A DNA stretch of 45,741 nucleotides, from positions 187,607-233,347 of the forward strand of contig JAMPBB010000002.1 of NCBI GenBank assembly GCA_023666885.1, in the 5' to 3' direction. The position numbers and the translations under genes were made by a program. Positions 42,347-45,741 of the stretch are shown piece after piece. Position 1 is the stretch's first letter. The number at the start of each line of letters is the position of its first letter. Origin of the DNA: Muribaculaceae bacterium. Its GTDB lineage: Bacteria > Bacteroidota > Bacteroidia > Bacteroidales > Muribaculaceae. Under the pieces are notes generated by a model. It was not told where the DNA came from. It saw nothing but the letters and a program-made list of their open reading frames with translations, and did not search any database.

Positions 42347-43732
42347 TCACTCCCCGCCTTCATCGCCCTGAGCGGCCATACTTTCCTTTGAAGGCAGAAA
42401 ATGATGCAGGCATATGAATCCAAGCAATCCGGCCAATACCGAACCTACCACAATGCCAAGCTTGGACTGGTTAAGCAGCTCTACGCCGTGAGCGCCCATA
42501 GAGGCAAATGACAGATTGGCTATGAACAATGACACTGTGAACCCTATACCGCCAAGCACGGCTATTGACGCCATCATCTTCCAGTTAGCCCCCACAGGCA
42601 TGGGAGCAAGCCTCAGCTTTACCGTGAGCCACGAGAATCCGAGTATGCCAAGGAATTTGCCCAGTACCAGACCGCATATAATAGCCAGGCTTATGCCGTG
42701 AACGACCGATGTGGGGTCAAGATCCATAAGGTAGATACCGGCATTGGCAAAGGCAAACAAAGGTACAATAAAGTTATTGACTATAGCATGAAGCGAGTCC
42801 TCAAGCTCCTGAAGCGGCGAAATCACCTTGTCCGATGCCGACTCCACTTCCTTAAGCCAGTTCATCTGCTCCTTGTCAAGGATAGTGCGCCGCGTGAGCT
42901 TGTCATCATCCTCACTGTTGAAATGAGATATGGCACTACGTATAGCTTTTACGTATTTCTTGGGGGCGAAAACGGGTGTAGCAGGTATGCAGAACGCTAC
43001 AAGTACTCCGGCTATAGTGGGGTGTACTCCCGAGTTGAGGAACAAGAACCACACCACTCCGCCTATGGTAAGATAGAAAATCTTACTCTGTATCTTCATC
43101 ACCGATCCTAACAGGAGCACTCCAAGAAGCACCATAGCATAAAGGAGCAGCATCAGCTCTATATGGGAGGAATAGAACACCGCTATGACTATAATACCAC
43201 CAATATCATCTACTACAGCAAGGGTGGTAAGGAATATTTTCAGCGAAGCCGGCACACGCGAGCCGAGCATGGCCAGCACGCCGAGCGAGAAGGCTATATC
43301 AGTGGCCATGGGTATGGCTGCGCCACCCACATAATCAGTACCTGCACTGAGCGCAAAAAATATGGCCACAGGAAGTATCATACCACCCACGGCACCCATT
43401 ATGGGCAGCAGAGCCTTCTTGAACGAAGCGAGCTCCCCTACCAGAATCTCACGCTTTATCTCCAGCCCTATAGTGAAGAAGAATATGGCCATGAGGGCAT
43501 CGTTGATGAACTGCAGCATGGTCATAGGATGGCCTCCGTGGCTGAACAGGTTGAAGCCACCTATCTGAAGAAAGACCTCTTGATCCCAAAACTCAAAATA
43601 ATACTTGTTTATAGCCGGTATATTGGCCACTATAAGAGCCAGCAGTGTGGCCATTATGAGAATGTTGCCGCCATTAGCGTGGCGTCTGAGCGCCTGCCGG
43701 CCGGCATAGAATGGATGTTCGTATTGTGACAT
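42347..43732 (-). CDS. nhaA: NhaA Na+/H+ antiporter
   Basis: NhaA exports sodium in exchange for protons and controls internal pH and salt. The 461-aa protein has the NhaA hallmarks: IGLEIKREILVGEL (88-101), ATDIAF (143-148, D145 equivalent to E. coli D133), and the catalytic pair D175/D176 in LAVVDDIGGI. It is longer than E. coli NhaA (388 aa), largely through an acidic cytoplasmic insert (about 275-310, with EDDDKLTRR) and an acidic C-terminus. It lies between lepA, separated by a terminator, and the rprXY promoter region. No clear promoter of its own is seen. Confidence 0.95.
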   Translation of the reverse strand: MSQYEHPFYAGRQALRRHANGGNILIMATLLALIVANIPAINKYYFEFWDQEVFLQIGGFNLFSHGGHPMTMLQFINDALMAIFFFTIGLEIKREILVGELASFKKALLPIMGAVGGMILPVAIFFALSAGTDYVGGAAIPMATDIAFSLGVLAMLGSRVPASLKIFLTTLAVVDDIGGIIVIAVFYSSHIELMLLLYAMVLLGVLLLGSVMKIQSKIFYLTIGGVVWFLFLNSGVHPTIAGVLVAFCIPATPVFAPKKYVKAIRSAISHFNSEDDDKLTRRTILDKEQMNWLKEVESASDKVISPLQELEDSLHAIVNNFIVPLFAFANAGIYLMDLDPTSVVHGISLAIICGLVLGKFLGILGFSWLTVKLRLAPMPVGANWKMMASIAVLGGIGFTVSLFIANLSFASMGAHGVELLNQSKLGIVVGSVLAGLLGFICLHHFLPSKESMAAQGDEGGE

Positions 43733-43755
43733 TTCGGTTATGATTAAAAATGGAA

Positions 43756-43787
43756 GGCGAAAATGTTAACTTTTTAACAATTTCGCC
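43756..43787 (-). terminator. Hairpin between lepA and nhaA
   Basis: GGCGAAAATGTTAA (43756-43769)/TTAACAATTTCGCC (43774-43787) pair with one mismatch around a 4-nt loop. On the minus strand it follows lepA by about 20 bp and leads to TTCCATTTTT. nhaA begins 24 bp later, so it may act as a partial terminator or attenuator. Confidence 0.7.
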
Positions 43788-43807
43788 CTATGATTGGTTC
43801 TTATTTT

Positions 43808-45595
43808 TCAGTCAAGCTTAAGCACTGCCAAGAAAGCCTTTTGAGGCACCTCTACAGAACCTATCTGCTTCATGCGCTTCTTGCCTTTCTTCTGCTTTTC
43901 AAGCAGCTTGCGTTTACGCGATATGTCGCCGCCATAGCACTTGGCAGTCACATCCTTACGCACTGCCTTAATAGTTTCACGAGCCACAATCTTGGCTCCT
44001 ATGGCCGCCTGTATAGCTATGTCAAACTGCTGTCGGGGTATAAGCTCCTTTAGCTTCTCACACATACGGCGTCCGAAGGTTACCGCATTGTCCACATGTG
44101 TAAGGGTGCTCAGTGCATCTACACTCTCGCCATTGAGCAGTATGTCTAATTTTATGAGTTTTGACTCACGGAAGTCATGCAGATGATAGTCAAATGAAGC
44201 GTAACCCTTGGATATGCTCTTGAGCTTATCGTAGAAGTCTATCACTATTTCGCCTAAGGGCATATCGAATATCAGCTCCATACGGTTGCCTGATATGTAC
44301 TCCTGTTTCACTAACTCACCGCGCTTGCCTAAGCACAGCGTCATTATCGGGCCAATGAAATCCGAGCGTGTTATTATAGAGGCCCGGATATAAGGCTCCT
44401 CTATATGCTCTATAAGGGTAGGATCCGGAAGCCCTGACGGATTGTGCACTTCAGTCATATTGCCACGCTTGTCATACACACGGTACGATACGTTAGGCAC
44501 TGTGGTTATGACGTCCATGTCAAACTCACGCCCCAGACGCTCCTGTATTATTTCCATATGCAGCAGTCCAAGGAAGCCGCACCGGAATCCGAAGCCGAGA
44601 GCAGCCGATGATTCAGGCTGGAATGTAAGCGAGGCATCGTTGAGCTGAAGCTTTTCAAGCGATGCCCGCAAATTTTCAAAATCCTCGGTTTCTATGGGAT
44701 AGACACCGGCAAACACCATGGGCTTCACCTCCTCAAATCCGTCAATAGCTTCAGTGCAAGGGCGTTCCACATGGGTTATAGTATCACCTACACGCACTTC
44801 GCGCGAAGTTTTGATGCCGGATATGATGTATCCCACATTGCCTGCCGAAAGCTCTTCGCGTGGCGATGGGGTAAGTTTCAGCACACCTATCTCATCGGCA
44901 TGATATTCCTTACCGGTGGACACAAACTTTACAAAATCATTCTTGCGTATGGTGCCGTTGACTATCTTGAAGTAGGCTATTATACCTCTGAACGGATTGA
45001 ATACGGAATCAAATATTAAGGCTTGCAGCGGTGCAGATGGGTCGCCCTCCGGAGCGGGAATGCGCTCTATTATGGCACGCAGTATCTCGGGGACACCAAC
45101 GCCCGTCTTACCGCTGGCGCGTATTATCTCATCACGGCTGCATCCGAGCAAATCCATTATCTGATCCTCCACTTCATCAGGATTGGCGCTCTCAAGGTCC
45201 ACCTTGTTCACCACGGGTATGATCTCCAGATTGTTGTCTATAGCCATGTAGAGGTTGGATATGGTCTGAGCCTGTATGCCCTGCGAGGCATCCACTATAA
45301 GCAGCGCACCCTCACAGGCAGCTATGGAACGTGACACCTCGTAGCTGAAGTCCACATGTCCCGGAGTGTCTATGAGGTTAAGCACATAGTGTGTGCCGTC
45401 AAGGTCATAGTCCATCTGTATGGCGTGGCTCTTTATGGTGATTCCGCGTTCGCGCTCCAAGTCCATATCATCGAGCACTTGTGCTTGCAGATCCTTGCCG
45501 CCCACAGTATCAGTATACTCTAAAAGGCGGTCGGCAAGGGTGCTCTTGCCATGGTCTATGTGTGCTATTATGCAGAAGTTCCTTATATTCTTCAT
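43808..45595 (-). CDS. lepA: LepA (EF-4), back-translocating GTPase
   Basis: The 595-aa translational GTPase helps stalled ribosomes and 30S maturation (family knowledge). It has P-loop AHIDHGKST (11-19), switch [10 protein letters not shown] near 77-84, NKVD near 130-133, and the SGK-type G5 RASGKTG. Domains II and III follow, and the LepA-specific C-terminal domain ends [31 protein letters not shown]. Length and all motifs are normal. The start codon is 24 bp after a -7 box. Confidence 0.98.
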   Translation of the reverse strand: MKNIRNFCIIAHIDHGKSTLADRLLEYTDTVGGKDLQAQVLDDMDLERERGITIKSHAIQMDYDLDGTHYVLNLIDTPGHVDFSYEVSRSIAACEGALLIVDASQGIQAQTISNLYMAIDNNLEIIPVVNKVDLESANPDEVEDQIMDLLGCSRDEIIRASGKTGVGVPEILRAIIERIPAPEGDPSAPLQALIFDSVFNPFRGIIAYFKIVNGTIRKNDFVKFVSTGKEYHADEIGVLKLTPSPREELSAGNVGYIISGIKTSREVRVGDTITHVERPCTEAIDGFEEVKPMVFAGVYPIETEDFENLRASLEKLQLNDASLTFQPESSAALGFGFRCGFLGLLHMEIIQERLGREFDMDVITTVPNVSYRVYDKRGNMTEVHNPSGLPDPTLIEHIEEPYIRASIITRSDFIGPIMTLCLGKRGELVKQEYISGNRMELIFDMPLGEIVIDFYDKLKSISKGYASFDYHLHDFRESKLIKLDILLNGESVDALSTLTHVDNAVTFGRRMCEKLKELIPRQQFDIAIQAAIGAKIVARETIKAVRKDVTAKCYGGDISRKRKLLEKQKKGKKRMKQIGSVEVPQKAFLAVLKLD

Positions 45596-45618
45596 ATCAG
45601 CGATATATTTTCACGCTA

Positions 45619-45626
45619 CAAATTTA
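45619..45626 (-). promoter_or_regulatory. -7 box of lepA
   Basis: The minus strand reads TAAATTTG, a perfect TAnnTTTG match 24 bp before the lepA ATG. Confidence 0.6.
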
Positions 45627-45650
45627 CGGAATTTTTTTCATATATAACAG

Positions 45651-45677
45651 GCGGGGCGCCCGGTGAAGGCGCCCCGC
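45651..45677 (-). terminator. GC-rich hairpin at the right edge
   Basis: GCGGGGCGCC (45651-45660)/GGCGCCCCGC (45668-45677) is a perfect 10-bp stem with a 7-nt loop. It is best read as the terminator of a minus-strand gene entering from the right, because it lies between that possible gene end and the lepA promoter. The T-tract is poor. Confidence 0.65.
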
Positions 45678-45702
45678 TATTCTTATGCCACGGCTCTTTC
45701 AT

Positions 45703-45741
45703 TTAAAAATTGTTGGATTTTTCAAACTCGCTGGCATACAC
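45703..45741 (-). CDS. Possible C-terminal end of a gene entering from the right
   Basis: Twelve minus-strand codons (VYASEFEKSNNF) run from the window edge to a TAA at 45703-45705, followed 25 bp later by the hairpin. The distance to the hairpin fits a gene end. A second minus-strand frame also stops nearby, so the frame is uncertain. No family can be named from 12 residues. Confidence 0.35.
   Translation of the reverse strand: MYASEFEKSNNF

Overview
This 45.7-kb window is chromosomal DNA from a member of the Bacteroidales, most likely a Muribaculaceae-type gut commensal (lineage inferred, not proven). Three things support this. Promoters match the Bacteroidota consensus (TTTG about 20 nt upstream of TAnnTTTG). 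Several gene architectures are typical of the phylum: fused FeoA-FeoB, fused LpxC-FabZ, the Bacteroidota omega subunit, DUF3127 and RprX/RprY. Ile codons are strongly biased to AUA.

Layout. 1-598: the 5' part of an ISAs1-type insertion sequence, running off the left edge. 599-6295: an iron-transport gene (FeoAB) behind a palindromic operator, convergent with MutS2, then an HdeD-like membrane protein. 6538-9298: a secreted Trp/Gly-rich repeat protein and a FadL/OmpP1-type outer-membrane protein. 9408-14443: an aminotransferase with a LolC/E-type permease, then rsfS-ftsH. 14518-15467: divergent DUF695 and DUF3127 genes. 15612-20334: a GH29 alpha-L-fucosidase, CutC and secreted transglutaminase-like operon. 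20419-24562 (minus): the lipid A operon lpxD-lpxC/fabZ-lpxA preceded by a CvfB-like S1 protein. 24628-29038: rsmG with an MBL hydrolase, convergent with glnS and a TPR gene. 29273-30910: a secreted leucine-rich-like/transglutaminase protein. 30921-32623 (minus): RluD-type pseudouridine synthase and a PASTA protein. 32793-36266: bamD, rpoZ, rpsO, a YihY-type membrane protein and ridA. 36250-38728 (minus): a split chromate transporter pair and folC. 38891-39745: a tandem-META lipoprotein. 39897-45595 (minus): lepA, nhaA and the rprX-rprY two-component system. A possible gene tail lies at the right edge.

Most of the window is core envelope and translation biology: lipid A first steps, BamD, a Lol-like permease, FtsH, LepA, S15, RsmG, RsfS, GlnS and RluD. 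The accessory-looking parts are the IS end, the Trp-rich protein, the fucosidase-CutC-transglutaminase operon and the leucine-rich/transglutaminase gene. Genes are packed tightly. Convergent neighbours meet within 2-10 bp or overlap by 17 bp, and several operons use 4-bp ATGA overlaps. No intergenic gap exceeds about 250 bp. I see no tRNA, rRNA, CRISPR array or prophage. I found no convincing wholly new system. The best leads are the feoAB operator, the two secreted transglutaminase-like proteins, the CutC context, the Trp-rich protein, and the NhaA/RprXY neighbourhood with its repeat-flanked promoter.
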